Below are positions 1 to 7,194 of a DNA stretch of 16,692 bases, one piece after another. Location: positions 1-16,692 of the forward strand of contig JAQBDA010000116.1 of the NCBI GenBank assembly GCA_032124675.1, given 5' to 3'. The position numbers and the translations under genes were made by a program. The notes under the pieces were generated by a model, which saw only the letters and a program-made list of their open reading frames with translations, searched no databases and had not been told where the DNA came from. Position 1 is the first letter of the stretch. The number at the start of each line of letters is the position of its first letter. This DNA comes from JAQBDA01 sp032124675 (GTDB lineage Bacteria; Chloroflexota; Anaerolineae; Anaerolineales; UBA4823).

Positions 1-2215
1 AATATAAATCATAAAGCAGGAAGTCATGTACCTCGGCGAAAAGGTATCGCTTGCGTAAGAGAGGGAAGATCTCTTTAGCATGCCGCTCTGTCAGGTAGCC
101 ATCTGGGGATTCATCCTTATATGCCCGCCGGTATTCCATACCGTATTTTTCGGTATATCCTTCGATCTGACCGTGACCGAACATGGGCAGTCCCGGCAAG
201 GTTGCCAGCATAGTAGAGATTCCAAAATACTTGTCACCCTTGCCGAACTGGTCAGCAGCGGTCCGCTCGTCGGGGTTGTTCATAAAATTGACGTAGCGTT
301 TCAAGATCTCCGGATCGAATTCCAGCGTATTCTTTATGACCAGCCGGTATTCCTGATTCTTCTCATCGCGCAGCATATTCATAAATGCGCTGTTGTACAC
401 TCGGTGCATACCCAGCGTGCGGACGAAATAGCCTTCCATCAACCAGAATGCCTCCGCCAGCAGCAGAGTATCAGGCAGCTCCACTGCAACTCTGTCGACA
501 ACCTCTCGCCAGAATTCGACAGGCATGGCGTCATCGAATTGCTGTTTGGTCATGCCATGCTCGGCGCGCGAAGGGATGTCTCCACCAGTACCGGGTTCTG
601 GAAACCACAGCCGTTGAAAATGCCTCTTTGCCAACGTCATGGCTGCGTCAAAGCGGATGACGGGAAATTTGCGGGCTACGTGCAATATGGTCTGGATGAC
701 GGCTTCACGCGTCTCAGGGTTTAGATAATTCAATTGTGCGGTATCGTTCCAGGGTGTCGAGGTACCATCATTGCCGTGGTAGACATATTTTTCAGACCCG
801 CTCCAAGAGTCAACCCGCTTGAACACCACGGCAGCATCGCTGTTATCGTAGTAGTGGTCCTCCAGGTAAATTCCCACCCGGCCGTCCCATGAGAGATTGG
901 GACCGTTGAATGAATAAGATGGGAATGGGCTGTGGTCCAGGGATATGAACCAGTCGGGGTTCTCGATCACCCAAGGCGAGTCGACGCCCATATGGTTGGG
1001 CACCATATCTGAAGCGAGCCGGATGCCCCGCTGCCAGGCACGGTCGCGCAGCGCCTGGAAGGCCTCTTCACCGCCCAGGTCTTCCGCGATGTCGTAATAA
1101 AACAACGAGTAGGCTGAAGCTTCCGCTTCGGGATTGCCGCGCATGCGTTTGATATTCTTCGAAGCCGGGCTTCGTTCCCAGAGACCGATCAGCCAGAGCC
1201 CGCTGAACCCCCAAGCAGCAAGATTGTCCAGCTCCTCATCCGGGATCTGGTCCAACCGGGTAAGGTTGCGCTGGTAATGCTTGGATAACTGGTCCAGCCA
1301 GACGTAAGCGTTCTTCGCCAGCAGTACCAGACTGGGCATCCAGTCCCTATCGGGACTGAACTGTTCGGGCTCGATTTCCAACTCGGCGAATTCGTATACT
1401 AGCGATGGTCCTGGGCCAAGGAAATATGCTTTCTCCTCTTCCTTGATCAGGTCCAAGCTGGAGAGCAGCCGGTAGAGGTAGGTTCTAATGATATAGCCCC
1501 AGCGATTGCGCAGGTATTCAAGCTGACCCGATAGTGAATGGGGGACAGCGATAGCCGGGCTGCGCAGCACGTCCATCAGGTTCTGGTTATCAGGTCCAAA
1601 TGGCGGCTGGGTATCGAAGAAATCGTGCAGGCTGTCAATCGCCGCACTGTAGCTGGTATTCTGGCTGATCGAGCTGTCATCGAACAATTCGCGGTAAGGG
1701 GAAAATGCAGGGTTGCTGTTTGCCAGCCAGAGCATGATCAGCTCTTCCAGCACTGCCTGGCGGTGAGGTGTTCCGGCGGTAGACCCGTTCAGATAATCGT
1801 CTGCACTCAGTTCTTTGCGGTAAACAGCCAGTGATGGGAATTCCTGCACGAACTGTCCCAGCAGCCGGTCGGTCTCTGCCCCTCCGATGTGCTTTTCCAG
1901 CCAATCCACTGCCTTCTCCATCACAATTGGGCTGCGTTCCTGGCGGTACATGGCGACCATGTGATGAGAAATTTCGTCGATTAGTCCCATAGCGTTGATC
2001 TGTCCTGCCTGCACTGCATTCTCGGGGTAACTGACCAGGTCGCGTTTTTGATTGATCTTTTGTGCAAACAACCGGGAGGCATGGAAATTGGCGAAGATTA
2101 CGTTGCCATTCAGCGAAAACATCGCTTCGTCAAACTGGTAATAATCTCGAGCTCGACGCGAGACGTGGAACTCGAAGGATACTGCCTGGGGTTGTCTGTT
2201 GGTTGGATGTGTCAT
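1..2215 (-). CDS. GH13 (alpha-amylase family) glycoside hydrolase, C-terminus cut by window edge
   Basis: At least 738 codons are open from ATG 2215 to the left edge with no frameshift. Residues 1 to about 335 form an N-terminal region that I do not recognise. The GH13 (beta/alpha)8 barrel follows, with the four conserved regions visible: SDMVPNHM (region I, D403), VIRFDAAM (region II, nucleophile D523), LLLAEAFW (region III, acid/base E588) and FMNNPDE (region IV, D649, where most relatives have NHD). All three catalytic acids are present, so activity on alpha-glucans or a related alpha-glucosidic transfer is likely; the exact substrate cannot be told. No signal peptide follows ATG 2215, which suggests a cytoplasmic enzyme. 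The frame stays open upstream, with ATGs at 2326 and 2320 that would add a hydrophobic stretch (MWMLSIFITLALFNF). Neither has a ribosome site, and a good promoter lies downstream of them, so 2215 is preferred. Confidence 0.9.
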   Translation of the reverse strand, partial: MTHPTNRQPQAVSFEFHVSRRARDYYQFDEAMFSLNGNVIFANFHASRLFAQKINQKRDLVSYPENAVQAGQINAMGLIDEISHHMVAMYRQERSPIVMEKAVDWLEKHIGGAETDRLLGQFVQEFPSLAVYRKELSADDYLNGSTAGTPHRQAVLEELIMLWLANSNPAFSPYRELFDDSSISQNTSYSAAIDSLHDFFDTQPPFGPDNQNLMDVLRSPAIAVPHSLSGQLEYLRNRWGYIIRTYLYRLLSSLDLIKEEEKAYFLGPGPSLVYEFAELEIEPEQFSPDRDWMPSLVLLAKNAYVWLDQLSKHYQRNLTRLDQIPDEELDNLAAWGFSGLWLIGLWERSPASKNIKRMRGNPEAEASAYSLFYYDIAEDLGGEEAFQALRDRAWQRGIRLASDMVPNHMGVDSPWVIENPDWFISLDHSPFPSYSFNGPNLSWDGRVGIYLEDHYYDNSDAAVVFKRVDSWSGSEKYVYHGNDGTSTPWNDTAQLNYLNPETREAVIQTILHVARKFPVIRFDAAMTLAKRHFQRLWFPEPGTGGDIPSRAEHGMTKQQFDDAMPVEFWREVVDRVAVELPDTLLLAEAFWLMEGYFVRTLGMHRVYNSAFMNMLRDEKNQEYRLVIKNTLEFDPEILKRYVNFMNNPDERTAADQFGKGDKYFGISTMLATLPGLPMFGHGQIEGYTEKYGMEYRRAYKDESPDGYLTERHAKEIFPLLRKRYLFAEVHDFLLYDLY

Positions 2216-2254
2216 AGACTGGCTCTTTTGATCGGAGGAATGATTGATGTACTG

Positions 2255-2283
2255 ATCATACTTGATCAAACGTGAAAAGTCAA
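2255..2283 (-). promoter_or_regulatory. Sigma70-type promoter for the GH13 gene
   Basis: Reading the minus strand, TTGACT (2283-2278) and TATGAT (2260-2255) are separated by exactly 17 bp. Both boxes match five of six consensus positions. A transcript would start near 2248 and give a leader of about 33 bases before ATG 2215. Confidence 0.6.
2262..2269. promoter_or_regulatory. Palindrome TTGATCAA in the GH13 promoter spacer, candidate operator
   Basis: TTGATCAA is a perfect 8-bp palindrome between the -35 and -10 boxes of the GH13 promoter. Two more GATC cores lie close by: TGATCA at 2253-2258, overlapping the -10, and TTTGATC at 2227-2233, downstream of the predicted start. A protein bound here would cover the promoter. 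The regulator is unknown, and such short palindromes also occur by chance. Confidence 0.35.
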
Positions 2284-2358
2284 AATTGAATAGCGCCAGG
2301 GTGATAAAGATGGATAACATCCACATCCGGGGTAGAGGGGTGAGTTCCTGAGTTTGCG

Positions 2359-2387
2359 TTGACCTGGAACGGTTGAAATGTTAGACT
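2359..2387 (+). promoter_or_regulatory. Sigma70-type promoter for the sulfurtransferase gene
   Basis: TTGACC (2359-2364) and TAGACT (2382-2387) are separated by 17 bp. A start near 2394 would leave only about 12 bases before ATG 2407, with no clear Shine-Dalgarno sequence, so the message would be nearly leaderless. Confidence 0.5.
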
Positions 2388-2406
2388 ATCTCCGGAAAAT
2401 CTCTGT

Positions 2407-3273
2407 ATGGACTACAATACGATCATTCCCGCTGAAGTGCTGGCTGAACACCTGCAAGAAGATAATCTGGTGATCATTGATTGCCGGTTTACATTGGGCG
2501 AAAACCTGCGCGGGACATCGGACTACCAGCGGGCGCATATCCCTGGTGCTGTCTACGCCCACCTGGAAAACGATCTATGCGGTCCCATCATCCCTGGCAA
2601 GACAGGACGACACCCCTTGTCGGAGGTTGGCTTATTGGTGGATAGGTTCTCCTGCTGGGGGATCAACCCAGAGGTGCAGGTGGTTGCATATGATGACTGG
2701 CCTGGAAACGGCATACCCGTCGCGGCGCGGCTGTGGTGGTCGCTCCGCTGGTTAGGTCACGAAAAAGCAGCCGTCCTGGATGGTGGATGGGATGGCTGGT
2801 CGCAAGCGGGGTATCCCATGGCGAGTGGGATCGAAGAGCGAGCCAGGTCTGTGTTTGTTCCATCGATAATGACTGAAATTATCGCCTACAGCACCCTGGT
2901 CGACAGCATGCGGCAAGATCCTGCCAGCCGAGTTGTGGACTCGAGGTCCTCAGATCGCTACCGGGGAGAGAACGAGATCATCGATCCGGTTGCGGGGCAC
3001 ATTCCCAGAGCAATTTCTCTGCCATACCAGGAAAATTTCGATTCTGGCGGATTTTTTCACCCGGTGACTGTACTGCAGAAAAGATTTGGGGACAGCCTTG
3101 GAGATGCGCCTTCCTCTAATATTGTTTTTTACTGCGGATCTGGGATCACTGCTGCTGTGAATGTGCTGGCGATGGCGCATGCCGGGCTGGGCGATGCGCG
3201 TCTGTATGTCGGCTCCTGGAGTGAATGGATAACCGACCCTCAGCGTCCGGTTGTCAAGAAGCCATCAGTCTAA
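2407..3273 (+). CDS. sseA: 3-mercaptopyruvate/thiosulfate sulfurtransferase (two rhodanese domains)
   Basis: The 288-residue length is usual for the two-domain rhodanese family. The N-terminal domain (about 1-140) is the catalytically silent copy. The C-terminal domain (about 155-285) carries the active-site loop CGSGITA with catalytic C243. A CGSG-type loop is typical of 3-mercaptopyruvate sulfurtransferases (SseA), whereas thiosulfate-specific rhodaneses usually have CRKG-type loops. The enzyme moves a sulfane sulfur from its donor through a cysteine persulfide to an acceptor such as cyanide or a thiol, in the cytoplasm. It is transcribed away from the GH13 gene, and its 3' end overlaps the convergent gene at 3265-3273 by 9 bp. 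The donor preference is inferred from the loop only. Confidence 0.9.
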   Translation: MDYNTIIPAEVLAEHLQEDNLVIIDCRFTLGENLRGTSDYQRAHIPGAVYAHLENDLCGPIIPGKTGRHPLSEVGLLVDRFSCWGINPEVQVVAYDDWPGNGIPVAARLWWSLRWLGHEKAAVLDGGWDGWSQAGYPMASGIEERARSVFVPSIMTEIIAYSTLVDSMRQDPASRVVDSRSSDRYRGENEIIDPVAGHIPRAISLPYQENFDSGGFFHPVTVLQKRFGDSLGDAPSSNIVFYCGSGITAAVNVLAMAHAGLGDARLYVGSWSEWITDPQRPVVKKPSV

Positions 3274-3994
3274 GTCCTGATAGCGAGAATCTTCCAAATC
3301 CCTGTGCAGCCGGTCTTCTGCACTGTCAACAACCGCGGATAGACGATCTGCTGCTAATTCAGCCGCTTCTTCTTCGTGCAGTAATGCCTGGGGGACGCGC
3401 TGGACCAGGCTCCATTTGCCGCAGTGAGGGCAGCGATCAAGTTTTCCAACGACCAGGTTGAGCCCCCATACGTGCATCCCGAACGGTCGCCCGCATTTAG
3501 GGCAGATCGTTCCGCCGAAGAGACCGTAGCTGCGGAGAGCTCCCGGTGGGTGCCGGCCTTTCCGGCCTCGACCAACTAGAGTTGGGATAGCTATTGATAT
3601 GATAACCGAGAGCAGGATTAGCAAGCGGCCCCTTCGGGTACGGTCGGAGCCGTTGTTGGTTAGAGCTTAGCTCCTTTCCCTGGCTGGTATACCCAACTGC
3701 TCTGAGGGTATGCACCCCGAGGGGGAAATCTCCGGTCCTAAATCTCAACTGAAATGGTGGCTCAGCCACTTCTCCTATGACCTGGTCATCGATGTAGAAC
3801 ACAACCCGGGTTAAGTCTTCGGGACTATCGACCTTCATGGTGAAGGTGCCCTGAATATCACCCGTCCCGGAGGAGTAGCCGAAATTACGCGACAATCGGA
3901 GCGCAAGCTGGCTCTCGTCCTGAGCATGGGCGACTGTGAACGCGCTGGAGATCATCATTATGGTGAGGAAGTATTTTCGAAATCTGAATGCCAT
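3265..3994 (-). pseudogene. Secreted/membrane Ig-like and zinc-ribbon protein, split by a one-base frameshift
   Basis: Two overlapping minus-strand frames look like one gene. The first frame (start ATG 3994, stop at 3497) has a signal peptide (FRFRKYFL, then a hydrophobic core, cleavage after AHA at residue 24). An Ig-like or bacterial adhesion-like beta domain follows at about 35-112, with FYIDDQVIGEV and GVHTLRAVGYTS. The second frame (3624 to stop 3265) has a membrane helix (LLILLSVIISIAIPTLV), a zinc ribbon with CPKCG and CPHCG pairs, and an acidic C-terminus. The second frame is +1 relative to the first. Removing one base gives an intact 242-residue protein, and the four-base C run at 3629-3632 is a natural place for an extra base. 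A start at TTG 4042 is possible but puts useless residues before the signal peptide. The gene follows the ABC permease by 38 bp and is probably the last in that operon. It may be an assembly error, a true pseudogene, or a recoded gene. Confidence 0.7.
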
Positions 3995-4032
3995 TTTGAT
4001 CAGGTACGAGAAATTTATATGACAGACTCTTG

Positions 4033-4821
4033 CTACTTCCAACGGGTCAGGATCGTCTCTCTTTGGAAAAGCCGCACAGAAATGTAGAGTACGCCAATGT
4101 CAACGATGAACACAATCAGACTGATCAGGAGTACAAGGCTGCGGTTGAGGTAAAACAAACCAGCAATCTGTCCGAAGAATATCGCCAGTAGCGGCAGGAT
4201 CACTACAACCGATACCTGTTCTGCCACGCGCGGGTCGTTTACCCGCGAGGAGACAAGGATGCTGAAATTCACTGAGAGGATCGCGAGCAGTGGACCAAGG
4301 AGAATCACCGCAATCCACCACATCGGGTCGAGCAAGGCGGAAACAACCTGCGGCGATTCGACAATTAACCATGCCCCGGCGATATAGATCAGAAATCCCA
4401 TCCAAGTCGCCAGTACCGCCGGTATCACCGCCGACAGATTTTTACCTGCCAGCAGCTCGATGGTCGTGATAGGTGTCGCCAGCAGCGGCTCAAGGCTGCG
4501 GGTGGTTTTTTCGCCGACGATCGAATACGCGGCGATATTGACCGGGATCATCAGCGGGATGATCATGAAGAGCAGCATGAACTGATTGGTGATCAGTGTC
4601 TGAAAACATTCCGACTCGTTAAGCCCGCTCTGGCAGGCCTGTAAGAATTGGGCAGGCAGGTCGCTGGTAAGCTCCTCAGTGCCGGTGCCGCGCGTGAAGT
4701 AAAACATAACCAGAGGGATTGCGGAAAAAATCAAGGGCATAAATATGATCGTTGAAATGACAAGCCGATTTTTAAAAACCTCAGCCCACTCTTTCCGGAT
4801 GATGGTGGTGACTTTTTTCAT
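4033..4821 (-). CDS. ABC-2 type transporter permease
   Basis: The protein has 262 residues and about six membrane segments (near 20-42, 80-101, 127-152, 165-190, 198-220 and 225-250). It carries the cytoplasmic signature GEKTTRSLEPLLATPI at 103-118, typical of NatB-like and related ABC-2 export permeases. The N-terminal KKVTTIIRKEWAEVFKNR amphipathic stretch before the first helix is also typical. The first outer loop (about 44-79) holds two cysteines, C63 and C72, which could form a disulfide. The ATPase gene ends 59 bp upstream on the same strand, so the two probably form one transporter. The substrate cannot be read from the sequence; exporters of this type handle ions, drugs, peptides or lipids. 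Confidence 0.88.
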   Translation of the reverse strand: MKKVTTIIRKEWAEVFKNRLVISTIIFMPLIFSAIPLVMFYFTRGTGTEELTSDLPAQFLQACQSGLNESECFQTLITNQFMLLFMIIPLMIPVNIAAYSIVGEKTTRSLEPLLATPITTIELLAGKNLSAVIPAVLATWMGFLIYIAGAWLIVESPQVVSALLDPMWWIAVILLGPLLAILSVNFSILVSSRVNDPRVAEQVSVVVILPLLAIFFGQIAGLFYLNRSLVLLISLIVFIVDIGVLYISVRLFQRETILTRWK

Positions 4822-4880
4822 AATGGCTGCCCAGTCTTGGGGGATCGGTTCAAATTTGACCGCCCCGGTGTCGGCTTGAT

Positions 4881-5804
4881 TTAGGCATTCTTAACCAGCT
4901 GCAAGTAAACGTCCTCCAGCGAGTGGCGCAGCTCACCGACAAATTGGATGTCTGCGCCGGCTGCGACGATGTGGCGGATGATGTCTGGATTATGCACTTC
5001 GGGTTCTTCAATAGTCACCAGCAGCTTGTTATCGATCAAGCTGACTTCTTGCACAAACTGCATCTCGCGCACTGCGTTGGCGAGCATCTCATCTGCGGCT
5101 GACAGGTGGAAGACGACCTTGCGTCCGAACATACGGGAGCGCAGGTTGGCTGGGGTGTCAACTACCAGAAGCCGGGTTTTGAATACGCCTACCCGATCGC
5201 AGAGCTTATCTGCCTCATCCAGATTGTGGGTGCAGATAAAAATCGTCCGTCCTTCTTTTCGGAGATCAGCGATAAAGTCGCGAACCAGGCGGCTGGCCTC
5301 AGGATCGAGCGACGAGGTTGGCTCGTCCAGGAAGACAATGCGTGGTTCGTGGAGCAGAGCGCGGGCGATGGCTAACTTCTGCTTCATCCCTTTCGAGAAG
5401 GTGCCCGCTTCGTCATTCCTGCGTTCCCATAGACCGAGCATGCGCAGATATTTCTCAACTTGTCGGTTGGTATCCTTTACTTCGTACAGGTTTGCATATA
5501 TTTGCAAGTTGAACTCTGCGCTCAGATTATCGTATAAACCCGGAGATTCGGTCAGGATGCCTACGGAGCGGCGGATATCCTGATCCCCTGATCCCAAGGC
5601 GAATCCATTGACGATGGCAGACCCTGAGCTGGGAGCGATCAGGCTGGTGAGCATGCGCACTGTGGTTGTTTTACCGGCTCCATTAGGTCCCAGGAATCCG
5701 AATACCTCTCCTTCATTTACCTCTAGTGTCAATCGGTCAACGGCCAGAGTGCTGCTGTCATTTCCGGCGGGGAAGCTCTTCGTCAGGTCATGGGTGCGGA
5801 TCAT
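4881..5804 (-). CDS. ABC transporter ATP-binding protein
   Basis: The 307 residues contain all nucleotide-binding motifs. These are Walker A GPNGAGKTT (39-47), a signature loop FSKGMKQ (136-142, the variant usual in drug and Nat-type exporters), Walker B IVFLDE (156-161), the D-loop SSLDPEA, and the switch histidine H193 in CTHNLDEAD. Residues beyond about 220 form a C-terminal extension like that of the CcmA/NatA/DrrA group. It powers the ABC-2 permease encoded just downstream. The gene starts 57 bp after the YhfC-like gene stops, on the same strand, which suggests co-transcription. This is an export-type ATPase; no substrate-binding protein is encoded nearby, which agrees with export. Confidence 0.93.
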   Translation of the reverse strand: MIRTHDLTKSFPAGNDSSTLAVDRLTLEVNEGEVFGFLGPNGAGKTTTVRMLTSLIAPSSGSAIVNGFALGSGDQDIRRSVGILTESPGLYDNLSAEFNLQIYANLYEVKDTNRQVEKYLRMLGLWERRNDEAGTFSKGMKQKLAIARALLHEPRIVFLDEPTSSLDPEASRLVRDFIADLRKEGRTIFICTHNLDEADKLCDRVGVFKTRLLVVDTPANLRSRMFGRKVVFHLSAADEMLANAVREMQFVQEVSLIDNKLLVTIEEPEVHNPDIIRHIVAAGADIQFVGELRHSLEDVYLQLVKNA

Positions 5805-5861
5805 TGAGTTGCTCTCAGAAGGAAGAATGGATGGGAGATAAAGATTAGGGGAGAGTTGATT

Positions 5862-6737
5862 TTAATCATATCTGCTTTCATCGAGCTTTTCCAGGGTAGG
5901 ATCTTCGATACGCGAAACCATCGCAATTGAGGTGTCTGATAAGGGTGATGTGTGTGGATCCTCTCCTGCAGGCTCTGGCTGGCGCAGGGCGAGGATCACG
6001 ACAAGGCTGATAATGGCTGTCACCCCGATCACAGCTTCGGTAACATAAGCGTTGGTTGTGCTGATCAGATACACCGCCAGTGCATCGACAAATGCGTGCC
6101 AGCCTATCGCCAGGAACAGCCAGAGGATGTTTTTCCGGATAAATACTTGCAGTACCATCACAGACAGACATATCTGTACGGTTAGTGCAAAGGCTCTCTC
6201 AAGCGCGCCCAGCAAAGTGTCGTACCACGGCAGCGACCAGTAGACCGCAATCTGTTGGTCTAGTAATGCTGCCTGCCCCTCAGGTATAAGCGAAGATATA
6301 TCACCGACCTGGGCTGCTACCATAACTGCATAGTTGATCAGCACTACTACCCCCAGGATGATCGCTTCTGCACCGCCCCAGCCTGAACCAACCATCAGAG
6401 CTTTCGACCACGAGCGCGCATCCTTCGCCCACCAGCGAAATGCGCCATAACGGAATATTTCTTCCCAAACGCCTGCGCTTAACCCTGCAAAAACTGCCGT
6501 GAATATCAGACCAAAATTCTGAGCCGGCGCGGGTAAAATCCCACGCTCGAACAATAGCCCTACAGCGATATTGAATGGGATATGACCGATCTGAGAGAGC
6601 ACAAATGTCGCTGCACCAATCCACCACAGCCGCCAGCCCAACCGGAACTTGCGCGCGAGGAAAATTCCCAGAGCGACCGGCAAAGCAACCATCAGTAAAC
6701 CGTTCAGTAAATGGGTTATGATCAAGACTGGGTTCAT
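5862..6737 (-). CDS. YhfC-family intramembrane metalloprotease-like protein
   Basis: The protein has 291 residues with about seven or eight membrane helices and a short hydrophilic tail after residue 255. Three polar motifs inside helices match what I know of the YhfC/CAAX-protease-like superfamily: EEIFRY (92-97), GWGGAEA (119-125) and H213 with D217 in WHAFVD. In this superfamily the glutamates and histidines are thought to bind a metal and cleave within membranes, but proven substrates are few. ATG 6737 has a good ribosome site (GGAGAG, five bases upstream). It is the first gene of the minus-strand group and precedes the ABC exporter, where such proteases are sometimes linked to peptide maturation or self-immunity. 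That role is inference here. Confidence 0.8.
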   Translation of the reverse strand: MNPVLIITHLLNGLLMVALPVALGIFLARKFRLGWRLWWIGAATFVLSQIGHIPFNIAVGLLFERGILPAPAQNFGLIFTAVFAGLSAGVWEEIFRYGAFRWWAKDARSWSKALMVGSGWGGAEAIILGVVVLINYAVMVAAQVGDISSLIPEGQAALLDQQIAVYWSLPWYDTLLGALERAFALTVQICLSVMVLQVFIRKNILWLFLAIGWHAFVDALAVYLISTTNAYVTEAVIGVTAIISLVVILALRQPEPAGEDPHTSPLSDTSIAMVSRIEDPTLEKLDESRYD

Positions 6738-7194
6738 ATGTTCTCTCCGGGATCAATCCGAAATTTAGCACTATGCGTATATATCTGTGGGTGATTGGAT
6801 AGACCAAGAGGTTGAGGTTTTTGACAGCTCATGTTCACGTGTGTTTAGTATAACTTAATTCCACTTCACAGATTGCTAGGAGTAATGTGGTCTCAATGCT
6901 TCTGGTACCCACCAATTCACACGCAATATATCCGGAGATTGTGGTCTAATCGTAGGTGAATCGTTCTGCAAACCCGGATCATTTTTGGCATAATAGACTC
7001 ATCGCGGATGCTTCGATGAACAATGCCGTGATCCGACATGATGGGTTATTAACTGGGCAGGTCGAAGCTGTAATACGAAAGAATATCATTGTAGATATGA
7101 TAGGTGGTGAGAGTTGCGCTGCTGATCCGCGGGATGAGGTAATACGACCGGCAGTGCAGTAAATATTGTTATTGGTATTGAAGGCAGGTACCAG
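6738..7194. other. Gene-poor divergent control region (457 bp)
   Basis: No convincing gene lies between the divergent YhfC-like gene and the sigma-like fusion. On the plus strand a perfect -35 TTGACA (6821-6826) is followed 19 bp later by TAGTAT (6846-6851); the palindrome CACGTG (6836-6841) sits in that spacer. A second plus-strand candidate is an extended -10, TGGCATAAT (6986-6994). A GTG-started frame (6956-7162, 68 codons) is open but shows no family features and no ribosome site. The stretch therefore probably holds the promoter of the gene at 7195 and a leader of 200-340 bases of unknown role. Confidence 0.5.
6778..6807 (-). promoter_or_regulatory. Weak candidate promoter for the YhfC-ABC operon
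   Basis: On the minus strand, TTGGTC (6807-6802) and TATATA (6783-6778) are 18 bp apart. This would place the transcript start about 34 bases before ATG 6737. The match to consensus is modest. Confidence 0.3.

Noticed and set aside
80..724. A 214-codon plus-strand frame
   Set aside because: It lies opposite the GH13 gene, whose catalytic motifs and continuous frame are clear on the minus strand. The plus-strand translation has no domain features.
3674..3680. Slippery heptamer GGGAAAG (minus strand) that might drive programmed -1 frameshifting in the Ig/zinc-ribbon gene
   Set aside because: The -1 frame meets a TAA four codons later, and the second half of the gene lies in the +1 frame, so this site cannot join the two halves.
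4948..5583. A 211-codon plus-strand frame, Ser/Arg rich
   Set aside because: It is antisense to the ABC ATPase, which has every expected motif; the plus-strand product looks like low-complexity shadow coding.
6956..7162. A 68-codon GTG-started plus-strand frame before the sigma-like fusion
   Set aside because: It has no ribosome site, no recognisable domain and an uneven composition. It may be chance; I left it as part of the control region.
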